This document shows, one piece after another, positions 33,799 through 42,338 of a stretch of 64,000 bases of DNA (the first letter of the stretch is position 1; every line of letters starts with the position of its first letter). Under the pieces are notes generated by a model. The model saw only the letters and a list, made by a program, of their open reading frames with translations, was not told the DNA's origin and did no database searches. A program made the translations under genes and the position numbers. The DNA is from an uncultured Clostridium sp. (GTDB taxonomy: Bacteria > Bacillota > Clostridia > TANB77 > CAG-508): assembly GCA_958422985.1 (NCBI GenBank), contig CATZPY010000001.1:62001-126000 (forward strand), read 5' to 3'.

Positions 33799-34443
33799 AT
33801 GGAGAACGCATCAAAAGCATTAACAATTGCTGGGGGAGTTTTAATTGCAGTTATGCTTGCAGTACTAGTATATTATGTTTTTACTCAGTGGGGCGAAAGC
33901 CAAAAAATAAAACAAGAAGATGTGGACACTGTAAAAATAGAAGAGTTTAATAAAAGTTATTTATCATATGAAAAGGTTTTATATGGTAGTGAATTATTAG
34001 GACTTGTAAATAAAATGAGTGATTACAATATTAGTGATGATGTAAAGTATAGTGCTTATGGAACAATGGATTTAAAAGTAGAAATAAAACTATTATCTGG
34101 TTCAACCGATAATTTATTTAATAGAACAGGAACTTATAGCTTATCTACAGTAAAAAGAACTATTGATGATGTTATGAGAAAGACTGTGGAGAAATATAAG
34201 GGCAAAGTTTCAGATTCCCAATGGGAGTTTTTAGCTAAGTCAAGCAATAATAGTGAGCAAAGTTTTGATGATTTATGCAAAGAGCTAAATATTAGTTCAA
34301 ATATAAACAGAAGAGAATTGCAAGAGGCAGCAAAAGAATATTATAAATATGTACAATTTAAAAGAATGAAATTTAAACATAAAGAAACTACATTTTATGA
34401 TACTGGTAGAGTAAAAACTATGTCTTTTGTTGAAACTAAATAA
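33799..34443 (+). CDS. Leaderless pilin-like protein 1
   Basis: A 214-residue protein that starts MENASKALTIAGGVLIAVML: a hydrophobic helix begins at residue 7-8, with no charged leader or prepilin peptidase site. The N-terminus is shared with the genes at 34471 and 35479, and more loosely 35905. A second shared pattern follows the helix: FNKSYLSYEK, then LVNKM, matching N..[FY]..YEG...LI..V..NN in its relatives. Residues 60-214 form a polar outer domain. Probably a minor pilin or tip protein of the Tad-like system; function inferred from position. Confidence 0.7.
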   Translation: MENASKALTIAGGVLIAVMLAVLVYYVFTQWGESQKIKQEDVDTVKIEEFNKSYLSYEKVLYGSELLGLVNKMSDYNISDDVKYSAYGTMDLKVEIKLLSGSTDNLFNRTGTYSLSTVKRTIDDVMRKTVEKYKGKVSDSQWEFLAKSSNNSEQSFDDLCKELNISSNINRRELQEAAKEYYKYVQFKRMKFKHKETTFYDTGRVKTMSFVETK

Positions 34444-34470
34444 ATTTTATAAAAGGAGGGCAACTAATTT

Positions 34471-34914
34471 ATGGATAACGCATCAAAAGCACTTATAATA
34501 GCTGGTGGAATGTTAATAGCAATAATGGTTGCCTCACTATTTGTATATTTATTTACAAGCTATGGAAAGTATGCAGATGATATGTATGACAAAATAAATA
34601 GAAGACAAATAACACAAGCAAATAATGAATATACAAAATATGAAGGTGCTAAAGATAACACAATATATGACGTAGTTACAGTTGTAAATAAAGCAAAAGA
34701 TAATAATGAATCATTAGGACTTCAAGCAGGTGATAGAGGATATATATCTGTAGGAATAAATGGAATAAATTCTAATTTGCAAAATGCAAATACAGACTAT
34801 ATTACAAAACTTTTGCAAGAACATGCAAGAAATGGCACATTATTTGGGTGCAATGTATTTGAAGATTCAGAAGGGTTAATTAACAAAGTAACATTTGTGC
34901 CTGTAGGCCCATAA
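34471..34914 (+). CDS. Leaderless pilin-like protein 2
   Basis: A 147-residue relative of the preceding protein: MDNASKALIIAGGMLIAIMV, one helix, then ANNEYTKYEGAKDNTIYDVV, AKDNNES. GGAGGG lies upstream. Its outer domain of about 100 residues has no Cys pair except one Cys in FGCNVF. Likely a pilin subunit. A promoter for the next gene lies just after it. Confidence 0.7.
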   Translation: MDNASKALIIAGGMLIAIMVASLFVYLFTSYGKYADDMYDKINRRQITQANNEYTKYEGAKDNTIYDVVTVVNKAKDNNESLGLQAGDRGYISVGINGINSNLQNANTDYITKLLQEHARNGTLFGCNVFEDSEGLINKVTFVPVGP

Positions 34915-34942
34915 ATTAACAACTTATTTAGGCTAAAAAATA

Positions 34943-34972
34943 TTTACAAAACTTGCCGAATAATGTTATAAT
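34943..34972 (+). promoter_or_regulatory. Internal promoter in the pilin-like cluster
   Basis: TTTACA (34943-34948) and TATAAT (34967-34972) with an 18-base spacer, 19 bases before the start of the third pilin-like gene. Confidence 0.6.
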
Positions 34973-34991
34973 GTAAAAAGAAAGGTTGCAT

Positions 34992-35423
34992 ATGAAAAAT
35001 ACAATAATAATTATAAGTGTTATAGCAACTTGTATAGTAATATCAATTACATATGCATTTTCAATGCATAAAAAAGATGTAAATCAAATTAAAAAATTTA
35101 ACAACGAATTTTCAGAATATATAGGCCAAGAATTTTATGGAACAAAACTTGCAACAATTATAAATTTGGCAATAGATAATAATGAAAAGAATAAAATACC
35201 AAAAGATTCTAATGGTAAATATGTTCAAGATGATTTATATTCTGTAAGAGTAGATATATACATGACAGACACAGAAAAAACTTATAGTATGGAAAAACTA
35301 AATGCAGGAGATATTTCTAATTTAGTAAAAAACTATAGTAATGTAAAATTTAAATGTACAAAAGTTGAATATCACAAAAGTAACAAAAGAATAAGTTACT
35401 TATATATTGAACAAATAGCTTAA
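34992..35423 (+). CDS. Pilin-like protein 3 (divergent N-terminus)
   Basis: A 143-residue protein with an N-terminal helix (MKNTIIIISVIATCIVISIT) and then FNNEFSEYIGQEFYGTKLAT and NNEKNKIP, the same post-helix pattern as pilin-like proteins 1, 2 and 4, though without the MENASKAL start. It has its own promoter. Start 34992 fits AAAGG six bases upstream. It is probably a pilin-family member with a different assembly role. Confidence 0.65.
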   Translation: MKNTIIIISVIATCIVISITYAFSMHKKDVNQIKKFNNEFSEYIGQEFYGTKLATIINLAIDNNEKNKIPKDSNGKYVQDDLYSVRVDIYMTDTEKTYSMEKLNAGDISNLVKNYSNVKFKCTKVEYHKSNKRISYLYIEQIA

Positions 35424-35478
35424 TTTAGTTAGTAAGGTTTTTAAAAATATATTATAAATAACAAAGGAGGAATTTATT

Positions 35479-35883
35479 ATGGAGAATGCATCAAAAGCAT
35501 TAATCATAGCAGGAGCAATATTACTTGCAATTTTAATTATAGGATTAGGAGTTTTTATTTTTCAAAAAGCTAAAAGTGCTACAAATATGGATGACTTAGA
35601 CAATCAACAAGTAGAAGCACATAACTCTACATTCCAAAGTTATGAAGGAACAATAAATGGTACACAAGCAAAAGCATTAATAGATGCAGTTAGAAATAAC
35701 AACCAAAAAATGCCAGATTTAGGTGATATTGCAGTTAATGGTAAATCAGATAACGCAAGTTTATCAAATGAAAAAAATAGCTATGAAGCAACAAAACAAT
35801 ATATAGTAAATTTATCAGAATTCCAAGAAACAGACGGACAATATAAAGGTTACGTTACAGGAATAACTGTTAAAGCAAAATAA
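35479..35883 (+). CDS. Leaderless pilin-like protein 4
   Basis: The shortest member (134 residues): MENASKALIIAGAILLAILI, then HNSTFQSYEGTINGTQAKAL and VRNNNQKMP. It is the closest to a plain pilin, with a good AAAGGAGG ribosome site, and might be the main subunit; that is inference. It is rich in Asn, Ser, Gln and Lys, with no Cys. Confidence 0.72.
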   Translation: MENASKALIIAGAILLAILIIGLGVFIFQKAKSATNMDDLDNQQVEAHNSTFQSYEGTINGTQAKALIDAVRNNNQKMPDLGDIAVNGKSDNASLSNEKNSYEATKQYIVNLSEFQETDGQYKGYVTGITVKAK

Positions 35884-35904
35884 TTAAAATAAGGAGGAGT
35901 AATC

Positions 35905-36492
35905 ATGGAGAATGCAGTAGAAGCATTAAAAATGGCAGGTTTTATGCTATTATTTATAATTGCACTATCAATCACCATGGTTACTCTTACTCAAGCTAAA
36001 ACAACAGCAGATAGCCTAGTAAAAAACCAAGATAGGCAAGAAACATACCAATACATAGAGCTTGCAGAAGGTGAAACAAGATCATTTTCTAGGACGGTTA
36101 CATTATCAGATATAATCCCAACATTATATCGATATGCTCAAGAAGACTATGCTGTACAATTTTATTATGCAAATGGAGCACCATTAAATGACTTATACGA
36201 AAGTGGAGAAAAAAGAAATGGTGTTCATATTAGAAAAAATGATTTAGATTTAGACACAGAACACTGGGTAGAAAATGGTGTAACTAGATACGAAGAGTGG
36301 AGAGGTAATAGTGCTAAAATAAAAGAACATGTAGATGATGTAGTCGAATATTTATTAGCCAATTACAAAAATACTAAATTTATTGAAAGATTGGGAACTA
36401 CAGAAGATTACGAAGAAAAAGATACAAATGAGATGGTTCCAGATGTAAATAAACAATATAAAAGGATAATAACATATACAGTAAAAAATTAA
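35905..36492 (+). CDS. Pilin-like protein 5
   Basis: A 195-residue protein starting MENAVEALKMAGFMLLFIIA, a variant of the shared N-terminus, followed by a polar domain (ELAEGETRSFSRTV, YRYAQEDYAVQFYY, EEWRGNSAKIKEH). It lacks the YEG..NN pattern of the others, so it may be a minor pilin. AAGGAGGAG precedes the start. Confidence 0.65.
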   Translation: MENAVEALKMAGFMLLFIIALSITMVTLTQAKTTADSLVKNQDRQETYQYIELAEGETRSFSRTVTLSDIIPTLYRYAQEDYAVQFYYANGAPLNDLYESGEKRNGVHIRKNDLDLDTEHWVENGVTRYEEWRGNSAKIKEHVDDVVEYLLANYKNTKFIERLGTTEDYEEKDTNEMVPDVNKQYKRIITYTVKN

Positions 36493-36522
36493 TATTAAAA
36501 GGGAAATAGGAGGTAATGTAAA

Positions 36523-37056
36523 ATGGGAGATACAGTAGTTACAATTTTAGCAATAGTATTAGCAGCTGTATTAATGTTTGTTTTCCCATTAATGTCAGTT
36601 GCTGACCGTAGTGATGATGTTTCACAATTATCTGTTCAAAATAGTACAACTACATTTGTAGACAATATTCGTTCTACAGGAAGAATAACATTAGCAGAAT
36701 ACAATAGGTTTGCACAAGAAATTAATGCAACAGGAAATACATATGAAATAGAAATGGAAGTAAAAATTTTAGATGAAAATCCTGGTAAGAAAACAGCGCA
36801 AACAACTTATGAAAAAATAGGAGAAAATGTGTATTATACAGAATATACTACACAAATTATAGAAGACCTAAAGGACGCAAGAAATAACAATACTAAATAT
36901 TTAAAAGAGGGAGATATTGTATCTGTTAGTGTAAAAAATACAAACACAACAATTTCTCAATTATTAAGAAACTTCTTCTATAGAGTAACAGGAAATGATT
37001 CTTCAACGATAGGAGCATCAAACGGAGGAATTGTTACTGTAAATGGAAGAAATTAG
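36523..37056 (+). CDS. Membrane-anchored protein of the Tad-like cluster (177 aa)
   Basis: An N-terminal helix (VVTILAIVLAAVLMFVFPLM) is followed directly by ADRSDDVSQLSVQNSTTTFVDNIR and a beta-rich polar region. The layout resembles a TadE/TadF-like minor pilin rather than the MENASKAL group. AGGAGG precedes the start, and a terminator follows, so it ends the main transcript. Confidence 0.65.
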   Translation: MGDTVVTILAIVLAAVLMFVFPLMSVADRSDDVSQLSVQNSTTTFVDNIRSTGRITLAEYNRFAQEINATGNTYEIEMEVKILDENPGKKTAQTTYEKIGENVYYTEYTTQIIEDLKDARNNNTKYLKEGDIVSVSVKNTNTTISQLLRNFFYRVTGNDSSTIGASNGGIVTVNGRN

Positions 37057-37069
37057 ATAACAAAGAAAT

Positions 37070-37104
37070 AAGGGGTGTCTTGTAAAAAACACCTTTTTCT
37101 TTTA
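37070..37104 (+). terminator. Terminator of the pilin-like gene row
   Basis: AGGGGTGT pairs with ACACCTTTTT, a short stem and a T-rich run after the 177-residue gene. Confidence 0.75.
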
Positions 37105-37217
37105 TTATATAAGAAATGTATGAATATTTTTTTATTAGCAAAGTGGCAATATGTTTGTAAAAAAAGCTATATTTTTTATATAATAAAAGAGTTACAAAAG
37201 TAAAGAGAGGAATAAAT

Positions 37218-38846
37218 ATGAAACTACAAAGCTGGATAGTAATATTTTCTATTATTGTTATACCAATAGTATTAGTAATGTCTTTATATATACAAATGCA
37301 AATAAGCTATGTAAACTTACAAAGCAATTATGATACTATATTAAATAATGCAACATATGATGCAATAAAGGCATTCCAAATAAATGAAACAAATAGTACA
37401 ACACAAAATATAGCACAAGAAAAAATAAGAGATGTTGAAGCATCTGTAACAACATTTTATAATTCATTGGCTACAAATTTTGGACAAAGTGGATATTCAG
37501 AAGATGAACTACAAAGTTATATACCAGCATTAGTATATACTTTATATGATGGATATTACATATATACTAGATATAATAATGTAGTAACAGAAAATAATAC
37601 AATTAATTTAAATTCTACCAAATCAGAAACAGGGCTTAAACCATATGTATATTATTCTGGAAGATATAAAACAGACGCAGGGGAAGATATTGTAATAAAT
37701 TATACATTAGATAATTATATAACAATATTTTATAAAAGAGGTTCAGAGTATAAAACATATTCTGGTTTTTTAATAGATACATCTAAAACAGATTCTATTG
37801 GAACTTGGTACAATAGCGGTGGAACAAGAATAAGCATAGGAAGTGAAGATTTAGCAGAAATAAATCGTACAGCTAGTGAGAACAATTCTACACAAAAATA
37901 TAATTATACATATTTTACTAATTCAAATGGAAGAAGAGAAAAAGCCTATTGGGATGGTAGCAAATGGTATAAATATAATGTTGATGGAACTGTAAATTAT
38001 GTTGATGAAAATATGATTGCACAATTAGGCAATTCGTATAAAAGAGATACAAGCGCACAGAAATATTTACAAGATGCATATAAATTTACAAATGAAGTTA
38101 AAAGTATATTAAGAAACATTAAATTAGGAGATATTGTAGACGTTAATAAAGAAGAACTAGGAATTACAGGGAATGTGGCAAATAAAAACCTAATAGATTT
38201 TGGAGCAACAGATGGAACAATGTTAAATACTTTTAATGAACATAAACAGCAAGTTATGAAAAATTCTATTACAACAAACTTAAAAGCAACAATTGCAAAG
38301 TTTAATGAGAATTCTACACATCCAGCTAAAATGCCAACTTTAACAGAAAACGAATGGAATATGATTTTAAGCAATACATGTTTAATATCATTTATGCAAG
38401 GTCAAAATATAGGAAATGGATATTACATGGGATATAGTATTGTAACAAATAATAAAAATAGAGAATTTGTTGATCCAAAACTAATATATATTTTAGATAA
38501 AGATAAAAATCAATTTCACGATGTTAGACATTTAAATGCGAGTCTTTCAGGGAATATTATGGGATATAGAAATATAGATTTCGACTCACAAAGTTATGTT
38601 GCAAGTGATGGTTCTGTTAAAAATTATTTCCTTCATGGCAAAGCGACAGCAGATTATGCTTGTATAGTAACTTCTGCAGATATAACAACATCTAAAGGAA
38701 ATAGTGAAGCTGATAATTCTTCGGGAAATTATACAACACCTTTAGATGAAATATTAAGTTCAGCTCCATATAATATAAAACAAACATATTATACAGCACT
38801 ATTTAGAGAAAGATGTAATTCTTATAAGAGTTTAATGCTAAGCTAA
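37218..38846 (+). CDS. Anchored surface protein of the Tad-like cluster (542 aa)
   Basis: One N-terminal helix (residues 5-26, WIVIFSIIVIPIVLVMSLYI) and a large outer part rich in Asn, Thr and Tyr. The region after the helix, NLQSNYDTILNNATYDAIKAF, resembles the start of TadE/TadG-like or pseudopilin domains. By size and place it could be a tip adhesin or a TadG-like protein. It is separated from the pilin row by a terminator and has AGAGAGG before the start. I know no named family for the outer domain. Confidence 0.65.
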   Translation: MKLQSWIVIFSIIVIPIVLVMSLYIQMQISYVNLQSNYDTILNNATYDAIKAFQINETNSTTQNIAQEKIRDVEASVTTFYNSLATNFGQSGYSEDELQSYIPALVYTLYDGYYIYTRYNNVVTENNTINLNSTKSETGLKPYVYYSGRYKTDAGEDIVINYTLDNYITIFYKRGSEYKTYSGFLIDTSKTDSIGTWYNSGGTRISIGSEDLAEINRTASENNSTQKYNYTYFTNSNGRREKAYWDGSKWYKYNVDGTVNYVDENMIAQLGNSYKRDTSAQKYLQDAYKFTNEVKSILRNIKLGDIVDVNKEELGITGNVANKNLIDFGATDGTMLNTFNEHKQQVMKNSITTNLKATIAKFNENSTHPAKMPTLTENEWNMILSNTCLISFMQGQNIGNGYYMGYSIVTNNKNREFVDPKLIYILDKDKNQFHDVRHLNASLSGNIMGYRNIDFDSQSYVASDGSVKNYFLHGKATADYACIVTSADITTSKGNSEADNSSGNYTTPLDEILSSAPYNIKQTYYTALFRERCNSYKSLMLS

Positions 38847-38850
38847 ATAA

Positions 38851-38890
38851 AACCGGGATTTGGGGACGCTCCTTAAAATCTCGGTTTTAT
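38851..38890 (+). repeat. Dispersed palindromic repeat A, copy 4 (terminator-like)
   Basis: AACCGGGATTTGGGGACG, CTCC, TTAAAATCTCGGTTTTAT and further T, just after the 542-residue gene. Confidence 0.88.
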
Positions 38891-38927
38891 TTTTTGTATG
38901 ATAGATTTCTGCATAAGACAATTATTC

Positions 38928-38986
38928 AAACTTAAGATTTTTTAAAAATTTACATTTGCAAGTAAAATCTTAGGTTCGCTTTTTTA
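38928..38986. repeat. Dispersed hairpin repeat B, copy 4
   Basis: CTTAAGATTTTTTAAAAATT, then TACATTTGCAAGTAAAATCT and TAGGTTCGCTTTTTT; close to copies 1 and 5 and likely a terminator. Confidence 0.88.
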
Positions 38987-39050
38987 GTAAAACCTTTCTA
39001 GTATTAAAAACATAAAAAAGGATAAAATATATAACATAAGAGGTTTATAT

Positions 39051-40283
39051 ATGAAAAATGCTAAAAAAATTTTATTGATTTTAATATTATTTATTATATT
39101 ATTATATGTAACTAACATAAGCTCTATTCCTAATAGTGTAATATTAATGGAAGGTGAAGAATTAAAGCTAAAAACTATGCTTGGATTAAACATTTCTGAT
39201 AATAATGGTGAAACAATAGAAGCAGTCAATTCGGAAAGCGAAAAAGTAACTCATAAAGCAGGAAAAATGGATTTGTCAGTAAACTTAGCAGGGTTAACTG
39301 TAAAAGATTTTACAGTTAATGTGATACCTAACACAGTTGTAATACCAAGTGGAGAAGCTATTGGACTTAGGTTATTTACAAGTGGAGTTTTAGTTGTTGG
39401 AATGTCAGAAATAAAAGGAGAAGATAATAATAACCATATGCCTTATAAAGATTCTGGAATAAAAGAAGGGGATATGATTACTAAAGTAGATAATGAAGTA
39501 GTTACATGTACATCTGACTTAACTAAAAAGATAAATAGTTCAAATGGAAATGCAGTAACATTAACTTATGAAAGAGATGGTAATAAGTATAATACAAATA
39601 TTATACCAACTAAAACAGATGAAGATGAATATAAACTAGGTTTGTGGGTAAGAGATGCAGCTTCTGGCGTAGGAACAATAAGTTTTTATGAGCCAAAGAC
39701 AGGAGAATTTGCAGCTTTAGGTCATGGAATATTAGATGTGGATACAGAAGAACTTATAGATATAGCAAGAGGTGATATTGTAACAAGTAAAATTATATCT
39801 ATAGTAAAAGGAGAAAAAGGAAAGCCAGGAGAACTGCAAGGAAGTATAGAAAATGGTAAAATAATAGGAGAAGTATATAAGAATACTAATTTTGGAATTT
39901 ATGGTAAATTGAATAATATAGAAAATCTAAAAAATGAAAATGTAAAGGAAATGAAAGTAATGCCTAGGAATGAAGTAAAAGAAGGCAAAGCGAGCATATT
40001 ATGTACTTTAGAAAATAATAAGCAAGAAGAATATGAAATAGAAATAGAGAAAGTATATACGTCAAGCAATAGAGCTAACAAAAACATGATAATAAAAGTA
40101 ACAGATGAAAGATTATTACAAAAAACAGGTGGAATAATACAAGGAATGAGTGGTTCTCCAATAATACAAGATGGAAAATTTGTAGGAGCAGTAACACATG
40201 TTATGGTTAATAATCCAGAAAAAGGGTATGGAATTTTCGCAGATACAATGTTAAAACAAATGAAAGAAGTAGAAGGAAATTAG
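39051..40283 (+). CDS. spoIVB: SpoIVB serine peptidase
   Basis: A 410-residue protein: an N-terminal membrane segment, a PDZ domain at about 105-190 (KEGDMITKVDNEVVT), and the S55 peptidase domain with the catalytic His in AALGHGI and Ser in IIQGMSGSPIIQ. In B. subtilis the forespore secretes SpoIVB, which cleaves SpoIVFA and so lets SpoIVFB activate pro-sigma-K in the mother cell. Candidate partners are encoded at 60.4-62 kb here. AGAGG precedes the ATG. Confidence 0.95.
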   Translation: MKNAKKILLILILFIILLYVTNISSIPNSVILMEGEELKLKTMLGLNISDNNGETIEAVNSESEKVTHKAGKMDLSVNLAGLTVKDFTVNVIPNTVVIPSGEAIGLRLFTSGVLVVGMSEIKGEDNNNHMPYKDSGIKEGDMITKVDNEVVTCTSDLTKKINSSNGNAVTLTYERDGNKYNTNIIPTKTDEDEYKLGLWVRDAASGVGTISFYEPKTGEFAALGHGILDVDTEELIDIARGDIVTSKIISIVKGEKGKPGELQGSIENGKIIGEVYKNTNFGIYGKLNNIENLKNENVKEMKVMPRNEVKEGKASILCTLENNKQEEYEIEIEKVYTSSNRANKNMIIKVTDERLLQKTGGIIQGMSGSPIIQDGKFVGAVTHVMVNNPEKGYGIFADTMLKQMKEVEGN

Positions 40284-40288
40284 CTAAT

Positions 40289-41674
40289 CTAATTTCCTTC
40301 TACTATTTGGTCAGAAATTTGTGTTACAGTTCCTGCTCCTAAAGTTAGAACAATATCATTATCTTTAATATTAGATTTTAAATAATTAATAATATCTGTA
40401 AAATCTTTCACATATATAGCATTTTTTCCTAAAGAATTAATTTTATCAACCAAGTCTTGAGAAGAAATACCATATCTATTTGTTTCTCTTGCTGCATATA
40501 TATCTGTAATTATAATATTGTCAAAATTTAATAAAGCTTTTGCAAAATCGTTTAGTAATGTTTTGGTTCTACTATAAGTATGAGGTTGGAAAACAACCCA
40601 AGATTTATTATACTTTTTATTCATTAAGGCTTTTGCAGTTGCTATTATTTCTGTAGGGTGGTGACCATAGTCATCGAATACAGTAGCATTGTTAACAGTT
40701 CCTTTATATTCAAATCTTCTGTGAGCTCCTGTAAACTTTTGCAGAGCAGATTGTATATGATTACTACTTATTCCATAATAATCGCAAAGAGCAATACAAG
40801 CTAAGGCATTTAAAACATTATGCATTCCTGGAATTTTTAATTGAATTCTTTCGAAGAATTTATCTTTTTTATAAACATCGAAAGCAGGGAAACCATTATT
40901 ATCAAATACAATATTTACTGCAAAGAAATCTGTATTTTTATTAGTAATTCCATAAGTTAATTTATTAGCATTTGTATGTTGTAGTAAATCTAGACAATTA
41001 GTATCATCTCCATTAACTACAAGTAAACCATCATCTGGAATGATTTTTACATATTTAATAAAAGCATTTTTTATGTTTTCAAAAGTTTTAAAGTAATCTA
41101 AATGATCATTATCTATATTTAAGATGATTTCAGATTTAGGTGAAAACTTTAAGAAACTTTCTACATATTCACAAGCTTCTATTATAAAATGTTCACTTAA
41201 GCCAACCTTATAATTACCATCTATGGCTTTTAAAATAGCTCCAACTTGAATACTTGGGTCTAAGCCAGCCTCTAAGAAGCATAAAGACACAAGAGATGTA
41301 GTTGTAGTTTTTCCATGTGTACCAGAAATACCAATAGTGTTTGAAAAGGCTTTTGTAAGAAGCCCAAGAAAGTCACATCTTTCACAAGTTTCAATATTTA
41401 ATTCTTTTGCTTTTTGCATTTCGGGGTCATTTTCATTTACTGCTGCAGAATAAACAACAATATCTGCTTTAGATAAGTTTTCGAAGTCATGACCAATAGT
41501 AACCGAAATACCATTTTTTTGTAGTTTTTTAACGATTTCGGAATTAGCTATATCTGAGCCAGTAACAATTACACCAAAATTATTAAGAATTTCGGCGATT
41601 CCACTCATGCTAACACCACCAATTCCAATCATATGTACTCTATTATATTTTTTTATTAAGTTAAGATTAGGCAT
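40289..41674 (-). CDS. murC: UDP-N-acetylmuramate-L-alanine ligase MurC
   Basis: A 461-residue Mur ligase: HMIGIGGVSMSGIAEIL at the N-terminal Rossmann domain, ATP site GISGTHGKTTTTSL, NIDNDHLDYF, and the C-terminal FDDYGHHPTEI and LTLGAGTV. It adds L-alanine to UDP-MurNAc in the cytosol. It is convergent with spoIVB, whose stop is only five bases from its own. GGAGGGGA precedes the start. Confidence 0.97.
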   Translation of the reverse strand: MPNLNLIKKYNRVHMIGIGGVSMSGIAEILNNFGVIVTGSDIANSEIVKKLQKNGISVTIGHDFENLSKADIVVYSAAVNENDPEMQKAKELNIETCERCDFLGLLTKAFSNTIGISGTHGKTTTTSLVSLCFLEAGLDPSIQVGAILKAIDGNYKVGLSEHFIIEACEYVESFLKFSPKSEIILNIDNDHLDYFKTFENIKNAFIKYVKIIPDDGLLVVNGDDTNCLDLLQHTNANKLTYGITNKNTDFFAVNIVFDNNGFPAFDVYKKDKFFERIQLKIPGMHNVLNALACIALCDYYGISSNHIQSALQKFTGAHRRFEYKGTVNNATVFDDYGHHPTEIIATAKALMNKKYNKSWVVFQPHTYSRTKTLLNDFAKALLNFDNIIITDIYAARETNRYGISSQDLVDKINSLGKNAIYVKDFTDIINYLKSNIKDNDIVLTLGAGTVTQISDQIVEGN

Positions 41675-41801
41675 TAAAATTCCCCTCCTGTATTAAACAC
41701 GTAAGATTATATAATTATTATGTTTTTTTTTCAATATAATTATTACTATTTTATGATAAATATTTTAAAAATGTTAAAAAATAAATAATTTTGAAAAAAT
41801 A

Positions 41802-41828
41802 GAAGGAAAAAAGTTTTTTTTGAAGAAT
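41802..41828 (+). promoter_or_regulatory. Sigma-H-type promoter of spoVG
   Basis: GAAGGAAAA (41802-41810), an 11-base spacer and GAAGAAT (41822-41828) fit the sigma-H consensus RnAGGAWWW - RnnGAAT. spoVG is a known sigma-H gene in B. subtilis. Confidence 0.65.
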
Positions 41829-41890
41829 AATATAGTTGTACATATAAATTGTACAATATAATATTTAAAACTTTGGAAGGCGGTGCTCAA

Positions 41891-42190
41891 ATGCAAATCA
41901 CAAATGTACGTTTAAAGAAAGTAAATTCAGGAAACAAAATGAAAGCAGTAGCTTCTGTAACATTCGATAACGAATTTGTTGTACACGACATAAAAGTTAT
42001 TGAAAAAGATGGATTATTTATAGCTATGCCAAGTAAAAAAACTCAAAACGGAGAGTTTAGAGATGTAGCTCATCCAATTAATGCTGAAACAAGGGAGAAA
42101 ATTCAAAACGCTATAATAGAAAAATATAACGAAACTCCAGATGTAGAAGAAGTAGTAAAAAACGAAGAATCTGAAGAATCAGCAGAATAA
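41891..42190 (+). CDS. spoVG: Septation/sporulation regulator SpoVG
   Basis: A 99-residue protein starting [11 protein letters not shown], with [30 protein letters not shown] and [14 protein letters not shown], all typical of SpoVG, a nucleic-acid-binding regulator. The C-terminus is acidic. The start at 41891 has GGAAGGCGG upstream; a terminator follows the stop. Confidence 0.97.
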   Translation: MQITNVRLKKVNSGNKMKAVASVTFDNEFVVHDIKVIEKDGLFIAMPSKKTQNGEFRDVAHPINAETREKIQNAIIEKYNETPDVEEVVKNEESEESAE

Positions 42191-42200
42191 TATAAATTAT

Positions 42201-42230
42201 AAAAAACTAGAGCTTTTGCTCTAGTTTTTT
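42201..42230 (+). terminator. Terminator after spoVG
   Basis: AAAACTAGAGC and GCTCTAGTTTT pair around TTTT, followed by T. Confidence 0.92.
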
Positions 42231-42244
42231 GATAAGAAAAATAT

Positions 42245-42282
42245 AACTGGGATTTTAAGAAATATACATAAATCCTTGTTTT
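42245..42282. repeat. Dispersed palindromic repeat A, copy 5 (decayed)
   Basis: AACTGGGATTTTAAGAAATA and then CATAAATCCTTGTTTTA, with the ATAAGAAAAATA flank of copies 1 and 2. The palindrome is worn. Confidence 0.7.
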
Positions 42283-42338
42283 ATGTAATAGAAGAAATTT
42301 TTGTAATAGAGAATTATGGAATACCTTAGGGGGACTAT

